A DNA stretch of 64,000 nucleotides from assembly GCA_003117195.1 (NCBI GenBank), contig BDSI01000007.1, positions 372,001 to 436,000 on the forward strand, given 5' to 3'. The position numbers were made by a program, and so were the translations under genes. The notes beneath the pieces are model-generated. The model saw only the letters and a program-made list of their open reading frames with translations, made no database searches and was not told the origin of the DNA. Shown here one piece after another: positions 62,701 to 64,000 of this stretch. This stretch comes from Eudorina sp. 2006-703-Eu-15. Its lineage: Eukaryota; Chlorophyta; Chlorophyceae; Chlamydomonadales; Volvocaceae. Each line of letters starts with the position of its first letter. Positions within the stretch are counted from its first letter, which is position 1.

Positions 62701-63886
62701 TGTCGGCGACCGTATCCAGCGCATGGTGGACGAGCGGCAGGGCGGTTTCGGAGCGGTCAATGCCGCTGACCTCCGGCTGTCGGCCACTGCGGCGGCGGCG
62801 GCCGCGGCCGCGGCCGCCTCCTCCGCGGCGCTGCACGGCAGCGTCCGAGTGGACGCACCCTTCCCGGTCCCCGAGGCTGCACCGGCCATCAGGACCGCGC
62901 TGCCCGCGCAGCTGGTGGGCTTGCTGGGGCCGCCGATCGGCTCGGGTGGGCAACAGATGGGAGTGTTGTTGCCGCTGTCCACAGCATCGCCGGCCGCCAC
63001 GACGGGTGGGAGCTTGCGGTCCAATGCCGGCCCGAGCTCGACGTCTTTCCGGCAGGCCCCGGGCAGCCAGAGCCTGAGCCAGGGCCAGCAGGCCATGTAC
63101 CTGCGCCGCGGCTCGATGCTCAGTATGAGAGCGATGCCGGAGGATGAGGTGCTCGGTGAGGGCCCCATGTCGGTGGGGCCCAGCGCGCCTTCCGACACGA
63201 CGGCGGGCGGGGCCAGCTCTGCCGGCGGCACCAGCAGCTTCCAAGTCCCCGACCAGGCGCTCCTCGCGGCGACCATGAACCGCGCCGCGGGCAAGAACGT
63301 GCGGCGGCGCCAGTCCGCGCGCGACCTGTCGGCGCTGGCCGCCGCCGCGGCCGCGCAGCAGCAGCAGCAGCAGCAGCACGACCTGCCGTCGCAGCCCCAG
63401 TCGCCGGGTCTGCTGTCGACCTCCCAGCCGGAAGCCATCCTCGCCCGGTCGTCGCTGTCGCGCACCAACAGCCGGGTGGAGGGCGCGCGCGGCCGGGGCC
63501 GCTCCGCGTCCGCCCTGGGCATGAGCCAGCAGCCCGCCGCAGCGGACAAGCCCTCCGCGCCCGGCTTATCTCCCGCGTCCTCCAGGAGGGTGCTCCAGCG
63601 CCCGTTTGTGTACGCGGGGGCGGGTGGCGCAGGCTGCTCAGAGGGTGGCGGCGTGGAGGCTGCCGTCGCATCGCCGGGGGGTGCCGGCGCTGCTGGAACG
63701 GCCCCACGGGTCGTCGTGGCTGGTAGTGGTAGTGGTGGTGGTGGTGGTGGTCGTGGTGGTGGAAGCAGCGATGGTGGCGGCGGCGGCGATGGTGGTGGTC
63801 GTGTTGACGGACCGCCAAGCACCCATACAGGCGCAGCCCACACGATGGAAATCATGCCGGCCATTTCGGACGTGCAAGGTCCCTGA
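53784..63886 (+). CDS. Cyclic-nucleotide-binding-domain six-TM cation channel, paralogue C
   Basis: Twelve exons: 53784-54028, 54667-54795, 55264-55287 (24 nt), 55950-56153, 56739-56866, 57146-57327, 57667-57838, 58161-58249, 58558-58857, 59474-61750, 62226-62340, 62667-63886; phases agree, 1694 residues. ATG 53826 (MATAKF) is an alternative start. S1 WTLWLLFLVMYVSVDVPL, S2 edge MDIAVNFR, S4 LLRLPRLYTVTR (fewer basic residues than A), S5 LLGVMLLTAHWAACIWYYL, turret CRTC 254-257, pore FLVMLGDRP (GDRP 276-279), C-linker SRHKQRAAVLQDALRYNG. The CNBD is about 392-491 (KDTIYDVGSVGHEMYLIWRG; HFGELGVMSAGTPRPQRATA). The 759-codon linker exon contains QPFLGVDPLGPLF. The tail carries RRRQS and poly-Gln/poly-Gly tracts. 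Exons 2, 3, 5, 8, 9 and 11 equal those of B in length, showing close kinship. Role as in A and B. Confidence 0.92.
61767..61809 (+). repeat. Dispersed repeat with (CCCG)n core, copy 2
   Basis: TGTGTTTAGAAATGCAACC, a CCCG run and GATCCCAGG, matching 449-497. It starts 16 bp after the exon 10 donor of channel C. Confidence 0.6.
62095..62216 (+). repeat. Pyrimidine-rich 38-bp repeat before the exon 11 acceptor of channel C
   Basis: About 2.5-3 units alternating TGCTTTCTGTTCCTGCACG and TCCTTTCTGTCCCTACACG end just before the 3' splice site at 62226. It works formally as a repeated polypyrimidine tract. Confidence 0.85.
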
Positions 63887-64000
63887 ACGAAGCTCGGGGA
63901 CCGGCCACGCGCGCACATGCACGCGCTCCTGCCCTGCCCGCCGAAAACCACACACGACCCACACACCCCACATATGCACCCTCGCGGTTTGGTTTGCCAC

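Overview
The window looks like nuclear DNA of a green alga of the volvocine (Chlamydomonas/Volvox) type. Coding exons are very GC-rich, genes have many short introns, proteins carry long Ala/Gly/Gln/Ser low-complexity inserts, and introns and spacers are packed with mini- and microsatellites. The protein set is eukaryotic (Rab prenyltransferase, mitochondrial ribosomal protein, cyclic-nucleotide-binding channels). Genus and species cannot be fixed from sequence alone. All exon models below were built by hand from splice sites (GT/GC-AG), reading-phase continuity and homology between paralogues.

Layout: (1) minus strand, 8164 to beyond position 1: a class III nucleotidyl cyclase-domain gene, its 3' part outside the window. 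(2) plus strand, 8865-11710: complete Rab geranylgeranyltransferase beta subunit, 7 exons. (3) minus strand, 19416-12648: a large armadillo-type repeat protein, 12 exons. (4) plus strand, 19780-20439: intronless mitochondrial bL27m, divergent from (3). (5) 20440-24213: gene-poor spacer. (6) plus strand: three tandem paralogous six-transmembrane channels with a cyclic-nucleotide-binding domain (CNBD): A 24214-34671, B 39020-49391, C 53784-63886, each about 1700-1890 residues.

The channel cluster is the most striking content. All three share S1-S6, a Cys-x-Thr-Cys turret, a non-canonical filter region reading Gly-Asp-Arg-Pro instead of GYG or GET, a C-linker, a CNBD, a 760-875-codon disordered exon, a conserved 115-nt exon and a C-terminal tail with an RRRxS-type site. 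B and C share every coding intron position, while A differs at three places, so A looks like the older branch. A cyclase gene and three putative cyclic-nucleotide-responsive channels in one 64-kb interval is suggestive of one signalling theme, but linkage does not prove function in a eukaryote.

Mobile DNA: a 1.64-kb inverted-repeat element between B and C contains the C-terminal part of a non-LTR reverse transcriptase, and several other sites carry the same 3'-end motif followed by a CATT-like tail, pointing to a family of 5'-truncated LINEs. Introns hold repeats made of splice-donor-like units, a CCCCGG hexanucleotide tract of about 340 bp, and a 30-bp unit repeated 13 times.
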